Shown in pieces: positions 35,319-44,273 of a stretch of DNA of 64,000 nucleotides (position 1 is the stretch's first letter; each line of letters opens with the position of its first letter). The stretch covers positions 806,001-870,000 of the forward strand of contig NZ_JBHUNT010000001.1 in NCBI RefSeq assembly GCF_042685745.1, given 5' to 3'. Under the pieces are notes generated by a model that was given only the letters and a program-made list of their open reading frames with translations, did not search any database and had not been told where the DNA came from. This stretch comes from Prauserella_A oleivorans (GTDB lineage Bacteria; Actinomycetota; Actinomycetes; Mycobacteriales; Pseudonocardiaceae). Both the position numbers and the translations under genes were made by a program.

Positions 35319-36185
35319 GTGGAGTTCCGATTCGGCGTGAACATGCTGGCCTCCGCGGGCCGGGCTCACTGGATCGACCTGTGCCGTAAGGCCGAGCGAC
35401 TGGGGTACGACGTCGTCGCGGTGCCCGATCACCTCGGGATGCCGGCGCCCTTTCCCGCGCTGGTCGCCGCCGCCGAGGCGACCGAGCGCGTGCGCCTGGG
35501 CACCTACGTGGTGAACACCGGTTTCTACAACCCCGTCCTGCTGGCCAGGGACGTCGAGGGTGTGGACCAGTTGCTCGAGGGCCGGTTCGAGCTCGGTCTC
35601 GGCACCGGCTACGTCAAGGCGGAGTTCGACGCGGCAGGGCTGCCGTTCCTCTCGCCGGGTAAGCGGCTCGATCACCTCGAACGCTGCATCGAGGCGATCC
35701 GCGAGCACTACGGTGACCGAACGCCGCCCCCGCTGTTCCTCGGTGGCCAGCGCGACCGGATGCTGCGGCTGGCCGCGCGAGAGGCCGACATCGTGGGCTT
35801 CACCGGCGTGCGCTTTTCGCGGGACGGCGATTCGGCGGCCATCGCCTCGCCGGACGAGCTCGACGAGCGGATCGCGTTCGTGCGGTCCGAGGCCGGGGAC
35901 CGCGCCGACGGCCTCGAGCTCAACCTGCTGATCCAGTCGGTGGTGGTCACCGACGACCGGTCGGCCGTGCTCGAGCAGCTCCGCCGGTACGACCCGGACC
36001 GGACACCGGAGGAGCTCGGCGAGGTGCCGATTCTGCTGGTCGGCACGGTCGAGCAGATCGCCGAGCAGCTGCGGGCGCAGCGAGAGCGGTTCGGCATCAC
36101 CTACGTGTCGGTGATGGACAAAGACCTCGACGCGTTCGCCGAGGTCATCGCCCACCTGCGCGGAGGCAAGCCCCTCACTCGTTGA
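35319..36185 (+). CDS. LLM-class, probably F420-dependent oxidoreductase
   Basis: A 288-residue luciferase-like TIM-barrel flavin/F420 enzyme. It begins FRFGVNMLASAGRAHW and shows YDVVAVPDHLG, RLGTYVVNTGFYNPVLLARD, GRFELGLGTGYVKAEF and PPLFLGGQRDRMLRLAAREADIVG, all in the order of the actinobacterial F420 subgroup resembling MSMEG_2516. The substrate is unknown. GTG start at 35319. Its last 11 bp overlap the 3-prime end of the convergent Nramp gene. Confidence 0.87.
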   Translation: MEFRFGVNMLASAGRAHWIDLCRKAERLGYDVVAVPDHLGMPAPFPALVAAAEATERVRLGTYVVNTGFYNPVLLARDVEGVDQLLEGRFELGLGTGYVKAEFDAAGLPFLSPGKRLDHLERCIEAIREHYGDRTPPPLFLGGQRDRMLRLAAREADIVGFTGVRFSRDGDSAAIASPDELDERIAFVRSEAGDRADGLELNLLIQSVVVTDDRSAVLEQLRRYDPDRTPEELGEVPILLVGTVEQIAEQLRAQRERFGITYVSVMDKDLDAFAEVIAHLRGGKPLTR

Positions 36186-37470
36186 ACAGGCCGATGATCT
36201 CGTCCACCGCCAGGTAGGCGAAGAGCACCAGGCACACCGTCAGCAGGGTGTTCGACAGCCAGCGCGACCGGCCCTCGGGTCCGACGCGGTTCGAGTTGAG
36301 CAGGAACAGCAGGGTGCCCGCGAGGAACGGCATGAAGAACGCCCCGAGCACGCCGTAGGTCACGGTCAGCTGGAACGGCCGGTCGAGGAACAGCAGAGCC
36401 ATCGGCGGGAAGGTCAGCCACAGCACGTACACGCGGAACGCGGTGCTGCGCCTGCCTGCCTTGCGGTCGTAGTCCTCCACCGAGTCCTCGGCGTGCGCGG
36501 GCAACCGCCACGTGCGCCACCAGTCGGCGAAGAGCAGGCTCACGCCGTTCCACACACCGATGAGCGAGGTGAACGACACCGCGAAGAACCCGACGAGGAA
36601 CGGGATCCGGGCCCACTGACCGTATTCCTGCGCCAGGATGTCGCCGAGCATCAGCAGGCCCTCGTCGCCGGAGACGACGTCCTGGCCGAACAGCAGCTCC
36701 GCGCCCACGATGAGCATGGCGACCACGAAGATCGCGGTGGTCACGTAGCCGACCGTGTTGTCCAGCCGCATCATCGGCATCCACCGCGACGTGCGCCAGC
36801 CCTTGGCCAGGGTCCAGTAGCCGTAGGCCGCCATTGTGATGGTGCCGCCGACCCCGCCGATCAGGCCGAGCACGTAGACGAACGAGCCGCTCGGCAGCCG
36901 CGGCACGAAGCCCTCGGCGGCGTCGAACAGGTTCGGCGTCACCAGCACGGCCGTCCCGACGACGGTGACGAACATGATGCCGACGAAGACGGTCATGATC
37001 TTCTCGATCACGGCGTACCGGCCGAACCAGACCAGCAGGAAGCCGACGACGCCGCAGATCATCGCCCAGTACCGCACGGACAGGCCGGGGAACAGGGCGT
37101 TCAGCGGCAGGCCGCTCGCGGACATCGCGGTGGCGCCGTAGACGAAGCCCCACACCACCGCGTAGGCGCCGAAGTAGACGAGCACCCACTTGCCGAGCGT
37201 GCGCCAGCCGGAGAGGATCGTCCGCCCCGAGGCCAGGTGCCAGCGTCCGACGGCCTCACCGAGGGCGATCTTGAAGATGGTCCCGACGATCACCGCCCAC
37301 AGCAGCGTGTAGCCGTACCGGGAACCGGCGACCATCGTGGCGACGAGGTCACCCGCGCCGACGCCGGTGGCGGCCGCCATGATGCCCGGGCCGATCTGGC
37401 GGATCTTGGCTTTCCAGGTGACGGGGACGTCCTCGTGGGCCACCCCGGCGTGGCCGGCTTCGTTCGACAT
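36175..37470 (-). CDS. Nramp-family divalent metal transporter relative, non-canonical metal site
   Basis: A 431-residue membrane protein with about 11 helices. Helix 1 reads IGPGIMAAATGVGAGDLVATMVAGSRYG: it aligns with Nramp helix 1, but the metal-binding DPGN is replaced by GAGD. In helix 6 the usual MPH is replaced by TITMAAYGYW. The protein therefore belongs to the Nramp fold but may not carry Mn/Fe in the classical way. ATG at 37470 is preferred to TTG at 37479. An XRE regulator lies 87 bp upstream on the same strand. Confidence 0.85.
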   Translation of the reverse strand: MSNEAGHAGVAHEDVPVTWKAKIRQIGPGIMAAATGVGAGDLVATMVAGSRYGYTLLWAVIVGTIFKIALGEAVGRWHLASGRTILSGWRTLGKWVLVYFGAYAVVWGFVYGATAMSASGLPLNALFPGLSVRYWAMICGVVGFLLVWFGRYAVIEKIMTVFVGIMFVTVVGTAVLVTPNLFDAAEGFVPRLPSGSFVYVLGLIGGVGGTITMAAYGYWTLAKGWRTSRWMPMMRLDNTVGYVTTAIFVVAMLIVGAELLFGQDVVSGDEGLLMLGDILAQEYGQWARIPFLVGFFAVSFTSLIGVWNGVSLLFADWWRTWRLPAHAEDSVEDYDRKAGRRSTAFRVYVLWLTFPPMALLFLDRPFQLTVTYGVLGAFFMPFLAGTLLFLLNSNRVGPEGRSRWLSNTLLTVCLVLFAYLAVDEIIGLFNE

Positions 37471-37557
37471 GACAGGCAAAATAAGCGCTGAGCCCGCGCC
37501 GCGAAACCAAATGTTGCCGGACGTTCATCACTTTCCGGTCGGCCGGTGATCCGGTCG

Positions 37558-37827
37558 TCAGCTGACGGCGAGCCTGCCCGGTGCGTCCTCGTCGAGTGCG
37601 CCGCGGAGCGCGTCGAGGGGTAGGCCGACGGCGTCGGCCACGGCCACGACCGTGAAGAAGGCAGGCGTGGGGATCCGCCCGGTCTCGATCTTGCGCAGCG
37701 TTTCCACCGAGATGCCCGCCTCCGCGGCGACCTCCACCATGCTCCGGGCGCCACGTGCCTCGCGCAGGAGGGCTCCCAGCCGCTCGCCGCGCGCGCGTTC
37801 GGCATCGCTCAAAGGCACTCGCACCAC
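37558..37827 (-). CDS. XRE-family helix-turn-helix regulator, 89 residues
   Basis: A small DNA-binding protein: RGERLGALLREARGARSMVEVAAEAGISVETLRKIETGRIPTPAFFTVVAVADAVGLPLDAL is a near-complete Cro/CI-type HTH (here described as one segment, residues about 14-75). The start is GTG at 37827 or 37824; the open frame extending to 38385 is not credible. TATTAGTAT lies about 10 bp before the start, suggesting a -10 and a leaderless or short-leader message. It probably controls itself and the Nramp-like gene downstream. Confidence 0.82.
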   Translation of the reverse strand: MVRVPLSDAERARGERLGALLREARGARSMVEVAAEAGISVETLRKIETGRIPTPAFFTVVAVADAVGLPLDALRGALDEDAPGRLAVS

Positions 37828-37937
37828 GGCCCCGATACTAATACCGGTTCCGGGCCGGCACACAGCTTGTGGACAACTCTGTGCACATCCTGTGGATCGG
37901 TCGCGGCGCCCGAATCCGTTGCGAACCCGAGCACGAC

Positions 37938-37981
37938 GAGGCCCGCCTCCCCGCGTCTGCGTATGCGAGGAGGCGGGCCTC
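37938..37981. terminator. Hairpin downstream of the secreted peptidase gene
   Basis: A perfect 13-bp stem (GAGGCCCGCCTCC / GGAGGCGGGCCTC) with an 18-nt loop, 14 bp beyond the leftward peptidase stop at 37995. Confidence 0.7.
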
Positions 37982-37994
37982 GGCGGTCGCCGCC

Positions 37995-39608
37995 CTACGC
38001 CCCGGGCGGCACAGGAAGCGGCATGCCCTCGCAGGTGGTGTCCTCGGGCACGACGCCGTCGACGAGGTAGTCCTCCACCACGTCGTCGGCACAGGCGTTG
38101 CCGCCGGCGTAGATGCCGTGGTCGCCCTCGTCGGTGATCGTCAGCATCCGGGAGCCCTCGAACCGTTCGTGGGCGCGGCGCGCACCTTCGATCGGTGTGG
38201 CGGGGTCGTTCTCGGACTGGACGATCAGCACGGGCGGCACCCCCTCGCCGTCGAGCTCGGGCAGGTCGATCGGCTTGTTGTCCCAGAAGATGCACGGCTG
38301 GACCAGCCAGCCCCAGCCCATCAGCGGGTACTGCCTGCCGAGCCGCTCCGACTGCCAGACCACGGTGCTCCGGTTGCCGAACCACGGCCCCTCGTTGCAG
38401 GGAATGGTCCAGAAGCTCGCGTCGTAGGCGTCGTCATAGCCGTGCGGCACGATCAGCGGCTGCGGGCCCACGGCCTTGACCTCGGCCAGCATCTCCTCCA
38501 CCCGCTCGAGCGCCGAGACCTCCTGGTCGGCGCTGCGGCTGCCCTGGGTGAGGGTGCGCAGGGATACGAGGTAGTCGGCGAGGGCCGGGAAGGACTGCTT
38601 GTCGTAGAGCTGGCCCGCGATGGCCGAGTCCAGTTCGTTCGGGCCGACCTTCTCGCCGTCGAGTTCCACGGGTTCCTTGGCCAGCGCCGCCCGGACCTCC
38701 TCGTAGGTCTGCCGAGCCTCCTCGCCGGAGGTGCCGAAGTGGTACAGCCGGTCGTAGGAGGCCAGCCACGGCAGGAAGTCCTCGCGCCAGCGGCGTTCGA
38801 AGCCGAGCGGCTGCCAGTCGAACGAGCGCTGCCAGGTGGTGGTGAACTCGGTCGCCGAGTCGAGCACGAACCGGCCGGTGTGCTCGGGGAAGCGCTGCGC
38901 GTAGTGCGCGCCGAGCCAGGTGCCCGCCGAGTAGCCGACCCAGTTGATGCGGTCTCGGCCGAGCAGCGTCCGCAGCAGGTCGATGTCGTGGGTGGTCTGG
39001 AACGTGTTGATGAGCGGGCCGAGCTCGCCCGACTTCACCTGGCAGGAGTCGGCGGCGTACTCGGTGGCGTCGAGGATGAGCTTGAGGTTCTCGCGGCTGC
39101 GGTCGCGTGGGTCGAGCGAGCTGCCCGTGCCGATCGCGCCGCCGCACGTGATGTTGGTGCTCTGGCCCGTGCCGCGCGGGTCGAAGCCGATGATCTCCTG
39201 GTGCTCGCGCAGCCGGTCCTGGTTGCGGAGCCGGGCCGGGAAACTGCGGCCGGGTGCACCGGGGCCGCCGGGGTTGGTGATGACGCTCGCCGTCGCGGTG
39301 CCGCCGGTGGCCTTGAGCCGGCTCACCGCGATGGTCAGGTCCACTCCCTCGTCCGGTTTGTTCCAGTCGCGCGGCGTGAGGTAGGTGGCGCACTCGATGT
39401 CCTCCGCGCCGGGTGGCGGTGGCGCGGGCAGTTCGTCGCCGGTGCAGCGGTGCCAGTCGAGTGTCTGCTCGGCGTAGCGGTCCGGGATCTCGGCCCTGGC
39501 CGGTGTCCGCGGCTGCTCGGGTGCGGCGACGACCGGCGCCGCGGTGGCCAGCAACGAGCCTGCCATCGCCGGAACCACCACGGCGAGGCGAAGTTTCCTC
39601 ATGTTCAT
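37995..39608 (-). CDS. Secreted alpha/beta-hydrolase peptidase (tripeptidyl aminopeptidase/SlpD type)
   Basis: A 537-residue exported serine peptidase. A Sec signal peptide (MNMRKLRLAVVVPAMAGSLL, cleavage near AAPVVA-APE) is followed by the family start WHRC and ECATYLTPRDW. The hydrolase core has TNPGGPGAPG (oxyanion loop), GFDPRGTGQS, nucleophile GYSAGTWLG, a probable catalytic Asp in QSENDPATPIEGA and His in DEGDHGIY. The C-terminal TAP-like cap ends with Cys-containing DDVVEDYLVDGVVPEDTTCEGMPLP. Such enzymes release N-terminal tripeptides or hydrolyse prolyl peptides outside the cell. Confidence 0.92.
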   Translation of the reverse strand: MNMRKLRLAVVVPAMAGSLLATAAPVVAAPEQPRTPARAEIPDRYAEQTLDWHRCTGDELPAPPPPGAEDIECATYLTPRDWNKPDEGVDLTIAVSRLKATGGTATASVITNPGGPGAPGRSFPARLRNQDRLREHQEIIGFDPRGTGQSTNITCGGAIGTGSSLDPRDRSRENLKLILDATEYAADSCQVKSGELGPLINTFQTTHDIDLLRTLLGRDRINWVGYSAGTWLGAHYAQRFPEHTGRFVLDSATEFTTTWQRSFDWQPLGFERRWREDFLPWLASYDRLYHFGTSGEEARQTYEEVRAALAKEPVELDGEKVGPNELDSAIAGQLYDKQSFPALADYLVSLRTLTQGSRSADQEVSALERVEEMLAEVKAVGPQPLIVPHGYDDAYDASFWTIPCNEGPWFGNRSTVVWQSERLGRQYPLMGWGWLVQPCIFWDNKPIDLPELDGEGVPPVLIVQSENDPATPIEGARRAHERFEGSRMLTITDEGDHGIYAGGNACADDVVEDYLVDGVVPEDTTCEGMPLPVPPGA

Positions 39609-39692
39609 GTGCCCCTCAAGATCGACGATCGCCGGACATTCAAACTGCCCGGCACCGTCGGGGCAACCGTTCGTCGGTCGGTTTGGTGAGTC

Positions 39693-40571
39693 CTAATTGG
39701 GCAAACGGGACGAACGGAGTCCGCGCACCGGCTTCGTCACCGGCTCGACCGTCTCGGCGTAGCAGGTGATGTTGGTGAAGCCGTAGCGCCAGTTCACCTC
39801 ATCGGGCCAGCGCCACGATGCGGTGACGTCGTCGCGCTCGGCACCGACGTACTCGCGGACCGCCCGCGTGCACGCGGGCCTCGCGCGGTCGTTGAACGCG
39901 CGCTCCGACGGGAACGGCTCGGCGGGCCTGCCCATCGCCACCGTGCCGACGGCCTCCCCGCTGTGGGGCCGATCGCACGACACGAGCCGTGGGAGCTCCT
40001 GGGACGGCCGGGTGGCCGAGCACACCTGGAACTCGTACAGCCCGTCGCCCGCCAGGGCGTTGCGGACGGAACCGGTGCGGGGCAGGGCCGACCCGTCGGC
40101 ACCCAGCTCGGCGACGCCGCAGCGGTACCAGCGCTTACCGGCGGTCCAGTCCTCCCGGCCGGCCCACAGCAGCCAGGCGCCGAGGGTCGACGCGTCGTAG
40201 TCCTCGTTGCCGAGATAGTCGGCCGCCGCCTGCCTGCACTCGGGGAACACGGCGGCGAAGACGGTGTCGCGGTCGGGCGGCTGCTCGGGCATGCCCCCGC
40301 CGAACGTGCCCTCCGCGGTGATCTCCACCGTGTGCGGCTGCCTGCAGTCCACGGGCGTGACGTCGTTGCCGTTGACGCACTGTCCAGGGCCGGCGACCAC
40401 CGGCTCGGGGCCGGCAGGGTTGTCGGGCGGCGACGCGTTCTCGCTCGGGCGCGGCTCGGCCGCCGTCGCCGGCCCCGACTCCGCCGTGCCCGCCACCTCG
40501 GCCGAGCATCCGGTCAGCGCCAGCACGACCGCCGCGGCGGCCGCGATCACCACTCGCCCATGTCTCGCCAT
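39693..40571 (-). CDS. Septum-formation-family lipoprotein
   Basis: A 292-residue lipoprotein with signal RHGRVVIAAAAAVVLALTGC (lipobox LTGC) and a Pro/Ala-rich linker. Two copies of the domain characteristic of the actinobacterial septum formation family follow, each with a C-x-x-PH-x-x-E core (CRQPHTVEI and CDRPHSGEAVG) and further paired cysteines. ATG at 40571 places the lipobox correctly; the frame to 40643 does not. It is anchored outside the membrane. Septum involvement is a family label I cannot test from sequence. Confidence 0.85.
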   Translation of the reverse strand: MARHGRVVIAAAAAVVLALTGCSAEVAGTAESGPATAAEPRPSENASPPDNPAGPEPVVAGPGQCVNGNDVTPVDCRQPHTVEITAEGTFGGGMPEQPPDRDTVFAAVFPECRQAAADYLGNEDYDASTLGAWLLWAGREDWTAGKRWYRCGVAELGADGSALPRTGSVRNALAGDGLYEFQVCSATRPSQELPRLVSCDRPHSGEAVGTVAMGRPAEPFPSERAFNDRARPACTRAVREYVGAERDDVTASWRWPDEVNWRYGFTNITCYAETVEPVTKPVRGLRSSRLPN

Positions 40572-40669
40572 CGGCACCGACCCTACCGAGGCCGGTGGTT
40601 CAGCCTTTAAGGTCAACGCCGCATTACTCGTGAGTATCCACAACCTACGACCGGAGCTGGTGAAGTCCT

Positions 40670-40948
40670 ATGGCAGCGCACGCCGGCAAGACCGGGAACG
40701 GGCTGCGGTTCAACGCATGGAACCTGCTGCTCCTCGTTCCCCTCTGGATCCTGATCACCCCGCTGTACAACCGCGAGGAGCCGAGGTTGTTCGGCATGCC
40801 CTTCTTCTACTGGTGCCAGTTCGCGGGCATCGCGGTCGGTGTGCTGTGCACCGCACTCGTGTACCTGAAGACGCGGAGCCGGCCCGTCGTTCCGGCACCC
40901 GGTGCGGGCCCCGACGTGGACGACCTCGATGAGGGGGCCCGCCGATGA
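40670..40948 (+). CDS. DUF3311 small membrane protein, partner of the symporter
   Basis: A 92-residue protein with two helices (AWNLLLLVPLWILITPLYN and FFYWCQFAGIAVGVLCTALVYL) and an acidic tail. Small DUF3311 proteins precede sodium:solute symporters of the MctP type in many bacteria and probably assist them. It overlaps the symporter gene by 4 bp. The 98-bp divergent gap to the lipoprotein gene holds its promoter. Confidence 0.9.
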   Translation: MAAHAGKTGNGLRFNAWNLLLLVPLWILITPLYNREEPRLFGMPFFYWCQFAGIAVGVLCTALVYLKTRSRPVVPAPGAGPDVDDLDEGARR

Positions 40949-42588
40949 GCGACATCCAGTGGCCCGAGCTGCTCGTCTTCTGCGCCCTGTTCCTCATGGT
41001 CACCGTCATGGGGTTCGCGGCGGCCCGCTGGCAGGCCGGTCAGACGCTGGACCACCTGGACGAATGGGGCCTCGGCGGGCGCAAGTTCGGCTCGTGGATC
41101 ACGTGGTTCCTCATCGGCGGTGACCTCTACACCGCCTACACCTTCGTCGCCGTCCCCGCGCTGATGTTCGGTGCGGGTGCGATGGGGTTCTACGCGCTGC
41201 CGTACACGATCATCGCCTACCCGATCGTGTTCCTGCCGCTGCTGCGGCTGTGGTCGGTGTCGCGGGCGCGCGGCTATGTCACGCCCGCCGACTTCGTCCG
41301 CGGCCGGTACGGCTCGCCGCTGCTGGCCACGCTCGTGGCGATCACCGGGATCGTGGCGACCATGCCCTACATCGCGCTGCAGCTCGTCGGCCTGGAGTCG
41401 GTGCTGCGGACGATGGGGTTCAACGCGGGCGGCTTCCTCGGTCACCTGCCGCTGCTGATCGCCTTCGTGATCCTGGCGCTCTACACCTACCAGTCCGGCC
41501 TGCGGGCGCCCGCGCTGATCGCGTTCGTCAAGGACCTGCTGGTCTATCTGGTGATCCTGGTGGCCGTGGTCTACCTGCCGACGAAGCTCGGTGGCTGGGG
41601 CGAGATCTTCGGTGCCGCCGAGCAGAAGTTCGCCGCGTCCGAGTCGGCCACCGACGGGGTGCTGCTGAATGCCAACAACCAGCTGCAGTACCTGACACTG
41701 GCCCTCGGCTCGGCGCTGGCGCTGTTCCTGTACCCGCACTCGGTGACCGGGGTGCTGGCCTCGCGTGGCCGGAATGTCCTGAAGCGCAACATGTCGGCCC
41801 TGCCCGCGTACTCGCTGCTGCTCGGGCTGCTGGCGCTGCTCGGGTTCGTGGCCGTCGCGGCCGGCACGGAAGCCCTCACCAACCAGGCGACCGGCAGGCT
41901 GGACACGAACACGATCGTGCCGAAGCTCTTCGACGACCACTTCCCGTCCTGGTTCGCGGGCATCGCGTTCGCCGCCATCGGCATCGGCGCGCTCGTGCCC
42001 GCGGCGATCATGTCGATCGCGGCGGCCAACCTGTGGACCCGCAACATCTACAAGGAGTTCCTCAAGCGCGACGCCACCCCGGCCCAGGAAGCCAAGCAGG
42101 CCAAGCTCGCCTCGCTGATCGTCAAATTCGGCGCGGTGGCGTTCATCGTGTTCATCGACCCGCAGTTCTCCATCGACCTGCAACTCATCGGCGGCGTGAT
42201 GATCCTGCAGACGTTGCCTGCCGTGGCCATCGCGCTGTACACGCGCTGGCTGCACCGGTGGGGGCTGGTCGCGGGCTGGTTCGTGGGCATGTTCTGGGGC
42301 CTGTTGCTGCTCTACAACATCCCCAACCCGGCCACGGGCAAGGAGCACTTCGGTGGTTCGGCGCTCGCGCTGGACAAGCTGAACATCCTCGGGTGGCAGC
42401 CGTTCGCGGGCTCGCAGGTGCAGATCTACGTCGGCATCGTGGCGCTGCTGGCGAACCTGCTGGTCGCCGTGGTGGTGTCGGTGATCGCGCGGCGGCTGAA
42501 GGTGTTCAACGGGCTCGACGCGACCGACGACGCCGACTACCACGTCGACGAGGGCGACAAGGACCTGCGTCCGGTCGCGGTGCACTAA
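40945..42588 (+). CDS. mctP: Sodium:solute symporter, MctP-like monocarboxylate permease
   Basis: A 547-residue LeuT-fold transporter with about 13 helices. SSS-family features are FGSWITWFLIGGDLYTAYTFVAVPALMFGAG (here shown in part), YPIVFLPLLRLWSVSRARGYVTPADFVRGRYG, and AGIAFAAIGIGALVPAAIMSIAAANLWTRNIY. The domain order and DUF3311 partner match MctP, which takes up pyruvate, lactate and other monocarboxylates. The gene ends overlapping the convergent sigma-factor stop by 3-4 bp. A role in carbon uptake would fit pckG nearby, though no common regulator is seen. Confidence 0.88.
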   Translation: MSDIQWPELLVFCALFLMVTVMGFAAARWQAGQTLDHLDEWGLGGRKFGSWITWFLIGGDLYTAYTFVAVPALMFGAGAMGFYALPYTIIAYPIVFLPLLRLWSVSRARGYVTPADFVRGRYGSPLLATLVAITGIVATMPYIALQLVGLESVLRTMGFNAGGFLGHLPLLIAFVILALYTYQSGLRAPALIAFVKDLLVYLVILVAVVYLPTKLGGWGEIFGAAEQKFAASESATDGVLLNANNQLQYLTLALGSALALFLYPHSVTGVLASRGRNVLKRNMSALPAYSLLLGLLALLGFVAVAAGTEALTNQATGRLDTNTIVPKLFDDHFPSWFAGIAFAAIGIGALVPAAIMSIAAANLWTRNIYKEFLKRDATPAQEAKQAKLASLIVKFGAVAFIVFIDPQFSIDLQLIGGVMILQTLPAVAIALYTRWLHRWGLVAGWFVGMFWGLLLLYNIPNPATGKEHFGGSALALDKLNILGWQPFAGSQVQIYVGIVALLANLLVAVVVSVIARRLKVFNGLDATDDADYHVDEGDKDLRPVAVH

Positions 42589-43826
42589 CGCGCGTGGCCG
42601 GCGACGCCGGTGCACTCGGCGAGCCGGCGGCGCAGGAAGCGGCGCTGTGGTTCGGGACCCGGCAGGGCGAGGGCGGTGCGGTAGTACGCCGCCGCCCTGT
42701 CGGGTTCGCCCGCCCGCAGCCACAGCGCACCCAGCGCGGCGGGCAGCGAACGGTGACCCGCCAGCCGTGGATCGTGTTCGAGGCGTTCCAGTTCGGCGAT
42801 CCCCGCGGCCGGACCGTCGACCATCGCCAGGGCGATCGCCCGGTTCAGCAGGGTGACCGGCGACGGCCGCAGGGTGACCAGCCGGTCGTACAGGCCGAGG
42901 ATGCGCGGCCAGTCGGTGCGCGCCGGGGCGTCGCTCGCGACATGACACAGCGCGATGGCCGCCTCCACGTGGTAGGCGGACAGTTCCGGCCCGGTGCACG
43001 CCGCCGCGAACGTCCGGGTGCCCTCCGCGATCAGCGCCCGGTCCCACAGCGACCGGTCCTGCTCGGCCAGCAGCAGCACGTCACCGGAGTCGTCAACGCG
43101 GGCCGGTAGCCGGCTGGCCTGCAGCAACAACAGCCCCACCAGCGCGCGGGCGCGTGGCAGGTCGGTGCGCGGGTCGGCGAGCAGGAGCCGCCCGAGCCCG
43201 ATGGCCTCGCCGCACAGCTCCCCGCGCACGGCGGCGTCTCCACTCGTGGCGTCGTACCCCTCGTTGAACAGCAAATACAGCACCGCCAGCACGCTGTCCA
43301 CGCGTGCCTCGAGGTCCTCGGCGGGCGGCAGCTCGAGCGAGTGCCGCGCCCGCAACCAGCGTTTCGCCCTGGTCAGCCGCTGCGCGACCGTGGCGGGTTT
43401 GGTGAGCAGCGCCGCCGCGATCTCGTTCACCCCGAGCCCGCCGACGGTCTTGAGCGTCAGCGCCACCTGCGAGGTCTGCGGCAGCTCGGGGTGGCAGCAG
43501 AGCAGGATCATGGCGAGCTCGGCGTCGCCGCTGCCGGGTCCGGCGTCCGGGTCGAGCTCGGTGAGCAGCGGCAGCTTCGCCCGCAGCGACGCCTCCCTGC
43601 GGATGAGGTCGAGCGCCCGGTTGCGCGCGGCCCGGAACAACCAGCCCCGCGCGTTGTCGGGGACGCCGGTGTGCGGCCACGTCCGCAGCGCCTGCTCGAA
43701 GGCGTCGGCCATGGCCTCCTCGGCGAGGTCGAGCCGGGACGGGCCGAGCGTGCGGGCCAGCGTGGCGACGATCTGCCCGGCGCTGTGCCGGAACAGGTGC
43801 TCCACCACGCCGGCCGGCTCGCCCAT
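42585..43826 (-). CDS. ECF sigma factor with C-terminal TPR-like extension (ECF42 type)
   Basis: A 413-residue RNA polymerase sigma factor. Region 2 is at residues about 8-75 (AEEAMADAFEQALRTWPHTGVPDNARGWLFRAARNRALDLIRRE, given as a region), region 4 at about 105-155 (LTLKTVGGLGVNEIAAALLTKPATVAQRLTRAK). A helical extension of about 240 residues (DUF6596/TPR-like, including LFNEGYDATSGD and LLNRAIALAMVDGPAAGIAEL) follows. ECF42 sigma factors have this extension and lack a classical anti-sigma factor; they are paired with DGPF proteins, as here. ATG at 43826 lies 2 bp from the stop of the DGPF gene upstream. Confidence 0.92.
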   Translation of the reverse strand: MGEPAGVVEHLFRHSAGQIVATLARTLGPSRLDLAEEAMADAFEQALRTWPHTGVPDNARGWLFRAARNRALDLIRREASLRAKLPLLTELDPDAGPGSGDAELAMILLCCHPELPQTSQVALTLKTVGGLGVNEIAAALLTKPATVAQRLTRAKRWLRARHSLELPPAEDLEARVDSVLAVLYLLFNEGYDATSGDAAVRGELCGEAIGLGRLLLADPRTDLPRARALVGLLLLQASRLPARVDDSGDVLLLAEQDRSLWDRALIAEGTRTFAAACTGPELSAYHVEAAIALCHVASDAPARTDWPRILGLYDRLVTLRPSPVTLLNRAIALAMVDGPAAGIAELERLEHDPRLAGHRSLPAALGALWLRAGEPDRAAAYYRTALALPGPEPQRRFLRRRLAECTGVAGHAR

Positions 43827-43828
43827 GG

Positions 43829-44188
43829 TTAGTCCTCGCAGCCGTTGTCGCCGACCTTGCGCACCTCGATCGGGCCGAACCGCAGGTGCGGGTGCGTGCC
43901 GAACACCTTCTCGGCCTGGTCGAGGTCGTCGGCCTCGATGACGATGAACCCGCCGACGATCTCGGTCGCCTCGGTGTGCGGGCCGTCGGTGCTGGTGAGC
44001 TCGCCGCCCGAGGAGCGCACCACCCGGCCCTTGGTGGCGGAGAGCCCTTCGGAGATGACGAGCCTGCCTTCCTTTTCCAGGTCCTCGCTCCAGCGGAAGT
44101 AGGCCTCGAGAGTCCGCTGCGCCTCGTCCGGGCTCACCCCGGCGTAGGCGTCCTGGGTGACGCGGAGGAATCCGGCGTACCTGGGCAT
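43829..44188 (-). CDS. DGPF/YCII-domain protein, partner of ECF42 sigma factor
   Basis: A 119-residue protein of the YCII-related (DGPF) family: KGRVVRSSGGELTSTDGPHTEATEIVGGFIVIEADDLDQAEKV carries the DGPF-equivalent turn (TDGPH). It is cytosolic with no cysteine pair. In ECF42 operons DGPF proteins are conserved neighbours and potential targets. The gene directly precedes the sigma factor with a 2-bp gap, so translation is coupled. Confidence 0.9.
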   Translation of the reverse strand: MPRYAGFLRVTQDAYAGVSPDEAQRTLEAYFRWSEDLEKEGRLVISEGLSATKGRVVRSSGGELTSTDGPHTEATEIVGGFIVIEADDLDQAEKVFGTHPHLRFGPIEVRKVGDNGCED

Positions 44189-44273
44189 GGCTGCCTCCTT
44201 GGCGTGGTGCCTTCAATGGTCACCCCGAAGACGAACGAGGACACCCCGATTCGACACGGCTAGCGTGAGGGTC

